DNA from: Marinobacterium aestuarii
GTDB lineage: Bacteria; Pseudomonadota; Gammaproteobacteria; Pseudomonadales; Balneatricaceae
Reading direction: 5' to 3'
Assembly (NCBI RefSeq): GCF_001651805.1
Contig: NZ_CP015839.1
Coordinates: 2,852,001 to 2,916,000, forward strand
DNA: 64,000 nt
Part shown: positions 26,340-35,181 of the stretch, piece by piece
How the letters are laid out: each line of letters starts with the position of its first letter
How positions within the stretch are numbered: the stretch's first letter is position 1
Position numbers and translations under genes: made by a program
The notes under the pieces: model-generated
Seen by the model: the letters and a program-made list of their open reading frames with translations, nothing else
What the model was told of the DNA's origin: nothing
Databases searched by the model: none

Positions 26340-27269
26340 CTACTTTTGACCCCCTGTAGCCGCCTCCCCCTTGCCCCTGTTGCGCTGCAGCCAGCTGGGC
26401 ATGACGCCTGCCACCAGCGCGCCGCCGACAATCAGCAGGCTCGCCAGTAGCAGTGACAGGCTCGCCTGGGCAAAACCGCTCAGCACCAGCAGCAGGGTCG
26501 AGATCAGGGGTGCGCCATAGGCCAGCACGCCCAGAAGACGCAGATCGCCATGCTTGACGCCGTGGTCCCAGGTAAAGAAGGCAATACCCACAGGGCCCAG
26601 CCCTAGCCCCAGCACCGCACTCCATTGGGTGAGACTCTGCGGCCATACCGGCGCTTCCCACAGCAGATGACAGATCAGACCCAGCAGTGCCGTAGCACCA
26701 CAGAACCAGCCCACCGCATCGGTGGGTACCCGTGCCACCAGCCGGCTGGCCACCGAATAGCCCGACCAGATCAGCGCACAGGCCAGCGCCAGCCCATAAC
26801 CCTGCCAGTACTTTGCATCAAAGCCGGTATCGCCCTTGCCCAACAACAGCCAGCAACCCAGCAAGGCTGCCAGGGCTCCTGCAACATGCAGCGGGTGCAG
26901 TTTCTGGCCCGGCAGCAAGGCCGAGAAAAGCACAATCAGCAGTGGCCACAGATAGGCCAGCAGCCCCACCTCCACCGCAGGGGCCAGCGCCATGGCCTGG
27001 AAGTAACAGACATGAAACCCGAACAGACCGCCCACCCCCAGCAGCCAGGCAACCAGGGGCTGGCGCAGCACCCGCAGCGGCGATGGCCCCAGCAGACAGC
27101 CCTTGAGCATCATCAGCAGCCAGGCGATGCCAAAGGTCATGGTCAGCATCTGAAACGGCGGTATCTGGTTGCCGCTAAGCTGGGTAAAGAGTGCCAGCAG
27201 GCCCCACAGAAATACCGAAATGGCGCCTATCAGGGTGGCCCGGCGCTGCGTTGTTAACGTCTGCGTCAT
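26340..27269 (-). CDS. DMT superfamily exporter (EamA/YddG-like)
   Basis: About 309 residues with ten predicted membrane helices in two EamA repeats (first starts TLIGAISVFLWGLLALFTQL; second near GLALACALIWSGYSVASRL). The family exports amino acids and metabolites; the aromatic amino acid exporter YddG is the closest type I recall. The ATG at 27269 is preferred to an upstream start at 27344 that would add a His-rich stretch without family similarity; its ribosome-binding site is weak. Two direct operator-like repeats lie about 100 bases upstream and an AraC regulator gene lies beyond them on the same strand. Confidence 0.82.
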   Translation of the reverse strand: MTQTLTTQRRATLIGAISVFLWGLLALFTQLSGNQIPPFQMLTMTFGIAWLLMMLKGCLLGPSPLRVLRQPLVAWLLGVGGLFGFHVCYFQAMALAPAVEVGLLAYLWPLLIVLFSALLPGQKLHPLHVAGALAALLGCWLLLGKGDTGFDAKYWQGYGLALACALIWSGYSVASRLVARVPTDAVGWFCGATALLGLICHLLWEAPVWPQSLTQWSAVLGLGLGPVGIAFFTWDHGVKHGDLRLLGVLAYGAPLISTLLLVLSGFAQASLSLLLASLLIVGGALVAGVMPSWLQRNRGKGEAATGGQK

Positions 27270-27366
27270 GGTCTGTGTTGAATCCTTGCAAGCCGTGGAG
27301 CAGGCCTGCGGCTGAAGATGATGATGATGATGAACCGCCAGCATAGCCGGCCTGTGTCATGCCGAC

Positions 27367-27401
27367 TTTGCCGCAACGGCGAAACTGTTTGCCGAAACGG
27401 C
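27367..27401. promoter_or_regulatory. Direct repeats, candidate AraC-type binding site
   Basis: TTTGCCGCAACGGC (27367-27380) and TTTGCCGAAACGGC (27388-27401) are in the same orientation, 21 bases apart, that is two helix turns, as AraC dimers require. They lie between the exporter start and the AraC gene. Confidence 0.6.
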
Positions 27402-27481
27402 AGACTGCATAGGGGACGCTGCGTTCGCTTCTGGACAGGGGCGTGCTTGTCTATGGGTCGGCGGAAGAAGGCGCGGCGCTC

Positions 27482-28216
27482 TTAGCCTTGAAGGGCGCGG
27501 CTGCGAAAATGACGCGGCGATTTGCCAAAGTGGCGCCTGAAGCGATCACTGAAGGCCGCAAGACTGCTGTACCCCACGCGCTCGGCAATGCGCTGAATGC
27601 TCAGCTCGCCGGACTCCAGCAGCGCCCAGGCGGCCTGCATGCGTCGCTCCAGCAGATACTGCTGCGGCGTCATGGCCAGACTCTCGCGAAACAGCGCCCT
27701 GAGCTGGCGCGGGCTTATATGGGCCACGGCGGCCAGCTGTGCTTCAGTCAGGGGCGCATCCAGGTGTGCATCGATCCAGGCCTGTGCCGTACGCACCCGC
27801 CGATCCAGCGCAGGCGCGCCATAATGACGGGCGTTCAGCAACTCCAGCAGTAACAACAGCATCTGGCGGCGCACCACCCGATTGCCGCCCTGCTCCAGCT
27901 CCGTCTGCAGAAAACCTATATAGCGCCCCAGGCCGTCATCAAGATCGATAAAGGCCGGCAGTCGCTGCAGCAGCGGCGCCAGCGCCACCGGAATATCAGC
28001 GACGATAAAACGATTAGCCGCAGCACCGGCAAAAGCATGGTCTTCCCCGGCACCGATAATCGCGGCCTGGCGGCTGTGTACCCGTCCCTCCCGCATCCCG
28101 ATCTGCATCTCCAGCTCACCGGCCAGGGGCAACACCAGCTGATGATAGTCGTGCCGGTGCCGCCGGGTTTCACGGTCGTAACTGCGCAGATCTAGAACAA
28201 AGGGAGCTGAACTCAT
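27482..28216 (-). CDS. AraC family transcriptional regulator
   Basis: About 244 residues: an N-terminal cupin-like sensing domain (RRHRHDYHQLVLPLAGELEMQIG) and a C-terminal pair of helix-turn-helix units (APLTEAQLAAVAHISPRQLRALF and IQRIAERVGYSSLAAFSDRFRRHFGKSPRHFR). The start at 28216 gives the normal family length; the frame to 28402 adds 62 residues without similarity. No Shine-Dalgarno sequence is visible, and a TATAAT lies six bases before the ATG, so the message could be leaderless. It probably controls the exporter gene downstream through the direct repeats at 27.37 kb. Confidence 0.87.
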   Translation of the reverse strand: MSSAPFVLDLRSYDRETRRHRHDYHQLVLPLAGELEMQIGMREGRVHSRQAAIIGAGEDHAFAGAAANRFIVADIPVALAPLLQRLPAFIDLDDGLGRYIGFLQTELEQGGNRVVRRQMLLLLLELLNARHYGAPALDRRVRTAQAWIDAHLDAPLTEAQLAAVAHISPRQLRALFRESLAMTPQQYLLERRMQAAWALLESGELSIQRIAERVGYSSLAAFSDRFRRHFGKSPRHFRSRALQG

Positions 28217-28490
28217 GGCGCGATTATAAGAGGCTGTCACCGCACAGCGCCAGCCCAGGGTTTGGCCCATAGCCCAGGACGCGGGCGCGGATCTGGGCCA
28301 TAGCGCATGATCCTCGTGTTCGGCGCCAGTAAATGCTACAAAGGCCCCCGTTAAAGACGAATGACGCCGCAACTGACGCCCCTCAACGGCTTCCGCGCCC
28401 AAGGGCGCTGAGAGTCAGTACCCAGGCGCAGCGTCATCTTCACCCCGTCACGCCTTCACAGAGGCCGACACTCAGCATCGCGAGGACCGC

Positions 28491-29060
28491 GTGTATACAC
28501 AACTGCTTGCCACCCTGGGCGTGATCACAGGTTACTTCGTCGTCTTCGGGCTCGTGCGTAAACTCATCCGCACCCTCGGTCAGACCAAAAGGGTTCCAGC
28601 CCAGCGCGTGATTTACATCAACAAGTATTTCAACGGCCTGTGCATCTTTACCGCTGTAGTTATGATTTCGCTGATCTGGAGCATCGACTACAGCAACCTG
28701 ATGCTGTTCGCCTCGTCGATCTTCGCCATCGTCGGCGTAGCCCTGTTTGCGCAGTGGTCAATCCTGAGCAATGTCACCTCCAGCATCATTATCTTCTTCG
28801 CCTTTCCCGCCCGCATCGGCCACCGCATCCGCATCCTGGATGACGAGGAAACCATCATCGGCGAGATCGTTGAAATCACCTTCTTCCAGGTCCTGCTACG
28901 GGGCGAAAACGGCGAAACCATCGCCTACCCCAACAATCTGCTGCTGCAAAAGCCGGTGATCATCGTCGGCAATGGCCGGACGAACGGCAACGTGGAAGAC
29001 AGCTCAGAGAACAGCAGCCCCCCCAGCAAAACCCGAATTGAGCCCTTCAGACTGCCATAG
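28491..29060 (+). CDS. MscS-like mechanosensitive channel domain protein
   Basis: About 189 residues starting with GTG behind GAGGACC. Two or three membrane helices (LLATLGVITGYFVVFGLV, LCIFTAVVMISLIW, MLFASSIFAIVGVALFAQW) lead into the MscS pore-lining and beta domain (SNVTSSIIIFFAFPARIGHRIRI, then DEETIIGEIVEITFFQVLLRG and YPNNLLLQKPV). This is the short MscS core without the cytoplasmic cage of full MscS. It should gate solutes under membrane tension. The C-terminal tail is polar and disordered. Confidence 0.85.
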   Translation: MYTQLLATLGVITGYFVVFGLVRKLIRTLGQTKRVPAQRVIYINKYFNGLCIFTAVVMISLIWSIDYSNLMLFASSIFAIVGVALFAQWSILSNVTSSIIIFFAFPARIGHRIRILDDEETIIGEIVEITFFQVLLRGENGETIAYPNNLLLQKPVIIVGNGRTNGNVEDSSENSSPPSKTRIEPFRLP

Positions 29061-29083
29061 TCGCTATTTGAAGATCGCCTTTT

Positions 29084-29225
29084 ATCAGGTTCGAAGGGGC
29101 GCAACAGGGACTGATGCGTCTGCGATGGGGTACATGGATGTACCAACTCCTCTCCTTGAGAGCCGCAGCCCGCCGAAGGATCTCAGAGCGCAGCGAAAAG
29201 ACTTCATCGGGGCGCATTCTTCAAA
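29084..29225. repeat. Dispersed intergenic repeat, copy 2
   Basis: Matches 24290-24461 in order and spacing of its blocks (CAGGGACTG, GTACATGGATGTAC, CTCAGAGCGCAGC, CTTCATCGGGGC) but lacks the terminal hairpin. A further TTAACCTGACGGATTAA-like palindrome lies at about 29314-29330. Confidence 0.75.
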
Positions 29226-29243
29226 CAAGCTACCCAAAAACCC

Positions 29244-29271
29244 AAAAAAAGAGCCGCACACTGTGCGGCTC
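29244..29271 (-). terminator. Rho-independent terminator of PQQ alcohol dehydrogenase gene
   Basis: Arms GAGCCGCACA and TGTGCGGCTC with one loop base; seven T residues follow on the minus strand. Confidence 0.88.
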
Positions 29272-29337
29272 TCTCTGATCGATCATCTTGCTGCAGGGCC
29301 TGACCCTGCTTCTAACCTGACGGATTAATAACAGCGC

Positions 29338-31122
29338 TTAACGCGCCGCCATTTCTGCAGACTTCGGCAGTTTAAAGGTCCAGACGGTGCCACCCTGATT
29401 CAGGTGCTTCACGCGCTTGGCCACTTCACCGCCCCACAGGGGTACGGCGCCGCCCCAGCCGGACACGACTGAGACATACTGTTCGCCATCCTGTTCCCAG
29501 GTGATCGGCGAACCGACGATGCCGGAACCGGTGTTGAACTTGTATTTCTCTTCGCCGGTCTTGGCATCGAATGCCAGCAGGTAGCCCTCGGGGTTACCCA
29601 TGAACACCAGCCCACCCTTGGTGGTCAGAACGCCGCCCCACAGCGGTGCGAAGTTCTTGTAGCGCCACACTTCCTTGCCGGTTTTCGGATCCATCGCCCG
29701 CAGCACACCGATGTAATCGTCATTCAGCGCATTGATGGTAAAGCCAGCACCCAGATAGGCCGCGCCCTTCTTGTAGGCGGTGGCTTCGTTCCAGATATCC
29801 ATGCCCCACTCGTTGGAAGGCACATAGAAGAGCTCTGTATCCTGGCTATAGGCCATGGGCATCCAGTTCTTGCCCCCCAAGAAAGACGGTATAGACACGA
29901 CAGACTTGCCCTTCTCGCCTTCAGTGTCGCTCGGGTTGCCGGGGCGACCTTCCGGATGCAGGATCGGGCGGCCCTTGTCATCCAGCCCGGTGGCCCAGGT
30001 CATTTTGTCGACGAAGGGGAAACCACGAATAAAGTCACCGTTTTCACGGTTCAACACATAGAAGAAACCGTTACGGTCGGCGGTGGCCGCTGCTTTCACG
30101 GTCTTGCCGCCATCCTGATAGTCAAACGAGATCAGCTCGTTAACGCCGTCAAAATCCCAACCATCATGGGGCGTGGTCTGGAAATGCCAGACGATCTTGC
30201 CGTTTTCGGGGTTAATCGCCAGCCGAGACGAGGAGAAGAGGTTGTCGCCGGGGCGCATATGGGAGTTCCAGGGGGCCGGGTTACCGGTGCCGAAGAACAT
30301 CAGATTGGTATCGGCATCATAGGTGCCGCCGAGCCAGGTGGCCGCGCCGCCGCTTTTCCACATGTCGCCGGGCCAGGTTCTGCCGGCTTCGCCACCGGAA
30401 ATACCGGCTTCAACCTTCTTGCCGTTCTCCCACACGTAGCCCATGTGGCCTTCCACCGTCGGGCGCGTCCAGAGAATATCGCCGGTTGTGGCGTCATAGG
30501 CTTCAACCTTGCCCACCACACCGAACTCGCCACCGGACACGCCTGTAATGACCTTGCCGTTAACAATCATGGGGGCGGCGGTCAGGGAGTAGCCGGCCTT
30601 GTAGTCTTCCACGGTTTTCTTCCACACAACCTTGCCGCTGTCCTTGTCCAGGGCAACGAGCTTGGCATCGAGGGTGCCGAAGATCACCAGGTCGCCGTAG
30701 AGGGCAACACCACGGTTGATCACGTCGCAGCACGGCATGATGCCATCCGGCAGGCGCGCATCGTACTGCCAGAGCTCGTCACCCGTGGCCACATCGATGG
30801 CAAAAACGCGGGAGTAGGACGCCGTCACGTACATGACGCCATCCTTTACCATGGGCTGGGATTCCTGCCCGCGCTGTTTTTCGCCGCCAAAGGAGAAGGC
30901 CCATACCGGACGCAGTTCCTTGACGGTGTCGACATTCAGTTTGGTGAGCGGGCTGTAACGCTGACCCCGCAGCCCCATGCCGTAACTCACAACATCTTCG
31001 GTGGTCGCCTGGTCATTCAGAATATCCTGATCGGTAACCCCGGCATGGGTCACCCCGGTCATCGACATTGCGGCTACCAGGGTGGTAACGGCAAAGCCTT
31101 GGATGCAGCTAAATCTCTTCAT
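29338..31122 (-). CDS. pedH: PQQ-dependent alcohol dehydrogenase, lanthanide-type (PedH/XoxF-like)
   Basis: A 594-residue periplasmic quinoprotein with signal peptide and eight-bladed propeller W-motifs. It oxidises primary alcohols and passes electrons to cytochrome c. The vicinal disulfide Cys131-Cys132 (MPCCDV), metal ligands Glu199 (SGGEFG) and Asn281 (GTGNPAPW), and catalytic Asp323 are visible. The residue two after the catalytic Asp is Asp325 (GWDFDGVNE), the signature of lanthanide-dependent members; calcium enzymes carry Ala or Ser there. No C-terminal heme domain. The ATG at 31122 has AGGAG six bases upstream. The symbol is by analogy with the Pseudomonas ped cluster. Confidence 0.9.
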   Translation of the reverse strand: MKRFSCIQGFAVTTLVAAMSMTGVTHAGVTDQDILNDQATTEDVVSYGMGLRGQRYSPLTKLNVDTVKELRPVWAFSFGGEKQRGQESQPMVKDGVMYVTASYSRVFAIDVATGDELWQYDARLPDGIMPCCDVINRGVALYGDLVIFGTLDAKLVALDKDSGKVVWKKTVEDYKAGYSLTAAPMIVNGKVITGVSGGEFGVVGKVEAYDATTGDILWTRPTVEGHMGYVWENGKKVEAGISGGEAGRTWPGDMWKSGGAATWLGGTYDADTNLMFFGTGNPAPWNSHMRPGDNLFSSSRLAINPENGKIVWHFQTTPHDGWDFDGVNELISFDYQDGGKTVKAAATADRNGFFYVLNRENGDFIRGFPFVDKMTWATGLDDKGRPILHPEGRPGNPSDTEGEKGKSVVSIPSFLGGKNWMPMAYSQDTELFYVPSNEWGMDIWNEATAYKKGAAYLGAGFTINALNDDYIGVLRAMDPKTGKEVWRYKNFAPLWGGVLTTKGGLVFMGNPEGYLLAFDAKTGEEKYKFNTGSGIVGSPITWEQDGEQYVSVVSGWGGAVPLWGGEVAKRVKHLNQGGTVWTFKLPKSAEMAAR

Positions 31123-31239
31123 CACAGTCTCCTCACGGATTCGTTCTTATTAGAGCTACGGGACAAACTCCCGAACCTGACATGAATTCTTGAATTTGAG
31201 GCCCCAACGGACAATTGCACCGCGGTAGCGGATTTCTAC

Positions 31240-31656
31240 TCACTTGGTACTACTCCTGCCCTCAAGCATGCGCTCGGCCAGGCTTTGCAACGGCCTTTGT
31301 GCCTGGTCCTGCACCAGGGCGCCCGCGTCCAGCCGGCAGCGCAGCACGCCGCGGGCCTCGAAATGCCGTACCACATCCTTCACTACGTCCAGCCAGGCAC
31401 GCCCCGGGCGGTGATTGAGCGCATCCATGCACAGGGCAATGCGCGCCAGATTGCGTTCGCCATCACAGGCGCGCAGCACGTCCAGCGACACCGGATCGAG
31501 GAACACCACCTGATGCGGCGCCTTGATCACCCAGCGCTGGTGCTGGCTGTCAAAGTAGAGCCGCGTACCGGCGGCCAGGCTCGGCACAGTGCGCGGGCTG
31601 CTGACGGCCGCCTGAGCCTGTGTCATGTTGTCGGGTGCGATGCGATTGGCTGACAT
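31240..31656 (-). CDS. Second PqqD-like protein
   Basis: About 138 residues. The PqqD winged-helix core is visible (VPSLAAGTRLYFDSQHQRWVI, then VVFLDPVSLDVLRACDGERNLARIAL and VRHFEARGVL), with additional N- and C-terminal tails compared with the 104-residue PqqD in the pqq operon. PqqD carries the precursor peptide PqqA to the radical SAM enzyme PqqE. The ATG at 31656 follows GGAGG. It sits between the alcohol dehydrogenase and the zinc hydrolase, as in the Pseudomonas putida ped region, where a second pqqD is also found. Confidence 0.82.
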   Translation of the reverse strand: MSANRIAPDNMTQAQAAVSSPRTVPSLAAGTRLYFDSQHQRWVIKAPHQVVFLDPVSLDVLRACDGERNLARIALCMDALNHRPGRAWLDVVKDVVRHFEARGVLRCRLDAGALVQDQAQRPLQSLAERMLEGRSSTK

Positions 31657-31712
31657 AGGCGCCTCCGTGGCAGAGCCCCTTGAAAGATGGATGTTGTGGT
31701 GCGGCACCGGGA

Positions 31713-32642
31713 TCAGAACGCCGCTTCTTCATAACCGGGATACAGGTGCGCCACGCTGCGGCCAAATTCGTAGCGGGTCAGGCTGATGGCAGCAAAGCGC
31801 GGATCTATTGGCAGCGCCATGACCTCGGTCATGGTCAGGCCCAGTGTCGCCGCCCGTGACAGGGTGGCATCGATCCAGGCCAGGTAATCCAGCATCTGAC
31901 CAATGGCCGCACGCTCGCTGTCGAGCGGGCCATGACCCGGCAGCAGCAGGCGATAGTCCAGCTGTGCCAGTTGCTCAAGCTCGTCGCGCCAGTGGCCCAG
32001 GCCCGGCGTCTGGGGTGTAGTGAGGGCGCGCTGGTAAAACACCAGATCACCGGCAAAGAGCACACCGGTGGTTTCATCCAGCATCACCAGATCCGCACCT
32101 GTATGGCCTTCGAAGGCGAGAAAGCGCAGCCGGTGCCCGCCGATGGTTTCCCGCTCGGCACGCTGAACTTCGCCGGGCGGCGCCACTTCGGTGCCACGCA
32201 TCCAGTCACCGGTGAGATCGTAGAGGCTGGTGGCAAAGCTATCACCGTTCTGGCGGATCTGTGCGGCGGTGCCGGCCAGTGCACTCAGAGGTACATCGGC
32301 AAAAGCCTGGTTGCCGAGAAAATGGTCAGGGTGAGCGTGGCTGTTGAACACCCGCACCAGGGGCTTGTCGGTCACGCTCGCAATGGCAAGGCGCAGCTGT
32401 TCGCCAAAACGCCGCGAGGGCCCGGTATCGAACAGCACGACGCCTTCGTCAGTCACGATAAAAGCCACATTGACGATATTGCCGCCATTGGTCTTTGAAA
32501 AGGATTCCCGCCGCCCCTCCACAAACCAGGTATCGGGCGCGATCTGGCGCGGCTTGAGCTGGTAGTCAAAACGCTCTGCCCCATGACTGGGCGATGCGGC
32601 ACTCAGCAGCGCCAGTAGAATCAGGGAGACGAAAGTACGCAT
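31713..32642 (-). CDS. Periplasmic metallo-beta-lactamase-fold hydrolase of quinoprotein relay
   Basis: About 309 residues with a signal peptide (MRTFVSLILLALLSAASPSHG) and the zinc-binding motif SHAHPDHFLG followed by FEGHTGADLVM and LLPGHGPLD. It belongs to the metallohydrolases that accompany quinoprotein dehydrogenases in alcohol oxidation clusters (annotated elsewhere as quinoprotein relay system zinc metallohydrolase); what it cleaves is not established. AGGAG precedes the ATG at 32642, which lies one base beyond the stop of the upstream SoxYZ-like gene, indicating translational coupling. Confidence 0.83.
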   Translation of the reverse strand: MRTFVSLILLALLSAASPSHGAERFDYQLKPRQIAPDTWFVEGRRESFSKTNGGNIVNVAFIVTDEGVVLFDTGPSRRFGEQLRLAIASVTDKPLVRVFNSHAHPDHFLGNQAFADVPLSALAGTAAQIRQNGDSFATSLYDLTGDWMRGTEVAPPGEVQRAERETIGGHRLRFLAFEGHTGADLVMLDETTGVLFAGDLVFYQRALTTPQTPGLGHWRDELEQLAQLDYRLLLPGHGPLDSERAAIGQMLDYLAWIDATLSRAATLGLTMTEVMALPIDPRFAAISLTRYEFGRSVAHLYPGYEEAAF

Positions 32643-32643
32643 A

Positions 32644-33528
32644 TCAAGCTCCTGTGGCCTGCTCTGCAACGGCCGTTTCGAACTCGTTGCCGTTGTTGTC
32701 CCGCATCCAGAGCCGCACATTGCGCGTGCCGGTATCAAAGGTCAGCACCGGGTTCTCGCTCACCGGCGGCGACAGTTCAAGGCGCATCAGGGGCGCACCG
32801 TCTCCGTCTCGCAGCTGCGCCTGTTCGATGTAAAACTCAGGGATGCCGCTCACCAGTCCCGTATCCATGGGGTGAATAACGCGAAACTTGTAACGCTGGC
32901 CGAGGCCGGCCGCCGCCGACGGCGTATCCACCGCGGCAAACAGGCGCGCCTGAATTTCGCCCAGATGGCTTTCCCAGTACGGATCGCTGGCCGCCATGTT
33001 TGGCGCAGTACAGCCACCGCCGGATGCATCCAGATAGCTGCCGCCGACATGCCAGACGCCATCGGTGGTCAGAACCGCCGCACGTACCGGTGTGCCCTGC
33101 TCCACCTTGATGCGCAACGACAGCTGTGGCTGCACCTGATCGCTTTGCGGCCAGGCGGTGACTATATGCTGAATGGGATTGAAGTCGGCCCAGACGACTA
33201 TGCGCTCGATCTGGCCTGCCAGGGCGCTGGCATCAATACTGATCGGCACCTGGAACGGGTCTTCGGCAAAGGGCGGCACCCGCACCTTGATCAGGGCATC
33301 GAAACGATAGGGCGCATCACCCATAAAGCGCTGGCGCAGATAGTCCCACAGTGGGGACTCGAGCGGGTCCTGCTGCCCTGATGCGGGCCTGACGGCATTT
33401 TCGCCCTCGGGCTCAGCCGCCAGCGCCATCACCGACAGGGTTACCAGCAGCCCCAGCAAAATGCCAGGCCAGGCATCGCGCCAGACCCGTGCCGCGCAAA
33501 AAGCGGGCCGATTTGCAGTTAACCTCAT
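32644..33528 (-). CDS. Quinoprotein dehydrogenase-associated SoxYZ-like carrier
   Basis: About 294 residues with signal peptide. The N-terminal half resembles SoxY (a Cys in YLDASGGGCTAPN could carry a sulfur-type adduct) and the C-terminal half resembles SoxZ (IPEFYIEQAQLRDGDGAPLMRLELSPPVSENPVLTF). SoxYZ carries sulfur intermediates in thiosulfate oxidation; fused versions are found next to quinoprotein dehydrogenases without sox genes, as here, and their cargo is unknown. The ATG at 33528 follows AGGAGTGG. It is directly followed by the zinc hydrolase gene. Confidence 0.82.
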   Translation of the reverse strand: MRLTANRPAFCAARVWRDAWPGILLGLLVTLSVMALAAEPEGENAVRPASGQQDPLESPLWDYLRQRFMGDAPYRFDALIKVRVPPFAEDPFQVPISIDASALAGQIERIVVWADFNPIQHIVTAWPQSDQVQPQLSLRIKVEQGTPVRAAVLTTDGVWHVGGSYLDASGGGCTAPNMAASDPYWESHLGEIQARLFAAVDTPSAAAGLGQRYKFRVIHPMDTGLVSGIPEFYIEQAQLRDGDGAPLMRLELSPPVSENPVLTFDTGTRNVRLWMRDNNGNEFETAVAEQATGA

Positions 33529-33613
33529 GCTCCACTCCTGTGCGGGGCCCTGCCCGCCGTTGCCCGCCTGCAATCAGCAGCCGCGATTGCCTGCGCCAGT
33601 TATGCGCCAGCGG

Positions 33614-34528
33614 TCAGTTTGCGGTATCCCGGTAGAACGCCGGCAGTTCGTACTGCAGGCCCAAGCCTGAGTAGATCCCGGCCATTTCGCCGCTGCGGAT
33701 CAGGCCGTCCACGACCTCCTCCACGGCGTAGCCAAGCTGGCGATTGCTGTGCTTGATCGCCATGCCCAAATCCCAGCTCTGCTTGCCCATACCGGGAAAA
33801 CCGTTTTCCCCCAGGCGGTAGCGATCGGAACCGGCGAGACTGAGCTGCTGGTCGATTTCTGCGCGCATGCCCATCACGGCATCCACCTCACCGCGCTGCA
33901 TGGCGGCGAACGCCAGCGGCAGAGACGGAAAGTGGTGCGTGTGCTCACGCATGCGGCCCTGAAAGCCCGAGGTCAGATAGAAGGACGGCAGGCTGTCCAG
34001 CTCCACACCGATGCTGTGGTACTGGAACACCGCCATGGTGCTGACGCGCGAGATCTTTTCGCTGTCGTAGGCCAGCTGCCAGCGCTCGCTCTGGTAGGGA
34101 CCGAACATCACCACCTGCTCATTGACGACGACGCCGGTGGAGTCGCGCATATAGGAATATTCACGATCGTAGGGCACCCGCATCATCACATCCGCCAGGC
34201 GCTTTAGCGCCAGCGGCTGATCGTCGTTCTTGTCCAGGTAATGCCCTTTCCAGACGTTGTTGCGCAGATCATCTTCAAGGTTTTCGTCCGGGACAATCCA
34301 GTGGGGCTCAAAACGCACCCCCAGACCTTTGGCAATACGCTTGCCGATCTCGACATCGACTCCCGCCGGGACGCCCTTGTCAAGATACGAATAGGGAGAA
34401 AAATTCCGGTACAGACCGATGCGTACATAGCCGCTGGCGATAACGTCATCGTATTCACGCGCCTGGGCTGGCAGCGCCAGCAAGCAGACGCAGCCGAGCA
34501 CAAAGGCGTTGAGCCTATTGCTCCACAT
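33614..34528 (-). CDS. Periplasmic binding protein of quinoprotein cluster (MoxJ/XoxJ/PedG-like)
   Basis: A 304-residue protein with signal peptide and the solute-binding type 2 fold (GYVRIGLYRNFSPYSYLD, GVPAGVDVEIGKRIAKGLGV, RGEVDAVMGMRAEIDQQL). Such proteins accompany PQQ alcohol dehydrogenases and, for MoxJ/XoxJ, help assemble or activate the apo-dehydrogenase; no ABC transporter genes are present here. The ATG overlaps the last 14 bases of the cytochrome c gene and has GGAG seven bases upstream, so it is translationally coupled to it. Confidence 0.85.
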   Translation of the reverse strand: MWSNRLNAFVLGCVCLLALPAQAREYDDVIASGYVRIGLYRNFSPYSYLDKGVPAGVDVEIGKRIAKGLGVRFEPHWIVPDENLEDDLRNNVWKGHYLDKNDDQPLALKRLADVMMRVPYDREYSYMRDSTGVVVNEQVVMFGPYQSERWQLAYDSEKISRVSTMAVFQYHSIGVELDSLPSFYLTSGFQGRMREHTHHFPSLPLAFAAMQRGEVDAVMGMRAEIDQQLSLAGSDRYRLGENGFPGMGKQSWDLGMAIKHSNRQLGYAVEEVVDGLIRSGEMAGIYSGLGLQYELPAFYRDTAN

Positions 34529-34958
34529 ACTTGGTCTCCAGCCAGGCGCGGATCGCCCAGAGTGCTTCCTGGCTCAGGTAGTCGGCCATCTTGGGCATAT
34601 AGACCCGGCCGTCACGCACCGCACCATTGACGACGCGGTACTGGTACCACTCATCGCCGTCAATACCCGGCTCCAGCATGCGCAGATCCGGCGCTATGCC
34701 ACCGGATATGCCCTCCAGGCCGTGGCAGCGGGCGCAGTTCTGGTTATAGGCGGAGGCACCAACCTCGACCGCTTTTTCATGGTCGGCGTGATCCGTTCCA
34801 TAGGGGTTGGCATCCAGCCATTCCTCTCCCAGGGCCGCAAGACCTGCGGTATCTACCGACTGGGGAGTCACATCACCGTGGGCCAGTAACTGGCTGGAAA
34901 GCATCAGTGCAAGCATTCCGGTACCGGCGGCGCCGAGCAGTTTCTTGTTAATTGTCAT
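34515..34958 (-). CDS. Cytochrome c (PedF/c550-like electron acceptor)
   Basis: A 147-residue protein with signal peptide and one heme-c site, CARCHG, plus a distal Met in VYMPKMADYL. It has the length and position of the cytochrome c550 that takes electrons from PQQ alcohol dehydrogenases. It is the first gene of the operon that continues with the binding protein, SoxYZ-like carrier, zinc hydrolase and second PqqD. The ATG at 34958 follows AAGGGTAG; the frame to 35000 is longer but has no site. Its promoter must lie in 34959-35181, where I see no clear operator. Confidence 0.87.
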   Translation of the reverse strand: MTINKKLLGAAGTGMLALMLSSQLLAHGDVTPQSVDTAGLAALGEEWLDANPYGTDHADHEKAVEVGASAYNQNCARCHGLEGISGGIAPDLRMLEPGIDGDEWYQYRVVNGAVRDGRVYMPKMADYLSQEALWAIRAWLETKYVEQ

Positions 34959-35181
34959 GGCTACTACCCTTCTGATTTTTATGACTGAACTGTTTACCAA
35001 TGAACTTTTGAACTGCGATCACAGGGAAACGAGACCCGGTGCGCATTCCTGTAACCATGATAGAGCCCGCCCATGGCGCGCCAGAACTCTACTTTGGCCG
35101 CCAAGACTTAGTTCGTTGGTAGTAGTTTTTTAGGCGTGCAGCGAGGGGAAAGGGAAAGGGAAAAAGCAAACCACACAGATT

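Noticed and set aside
29956-31185. A 409-codon frame antisense to the PQQ alcohol dehydrogenase
   Set aside because: Shadow frame; the dehydrogenase with all catalytic motifs occupies the other strand.
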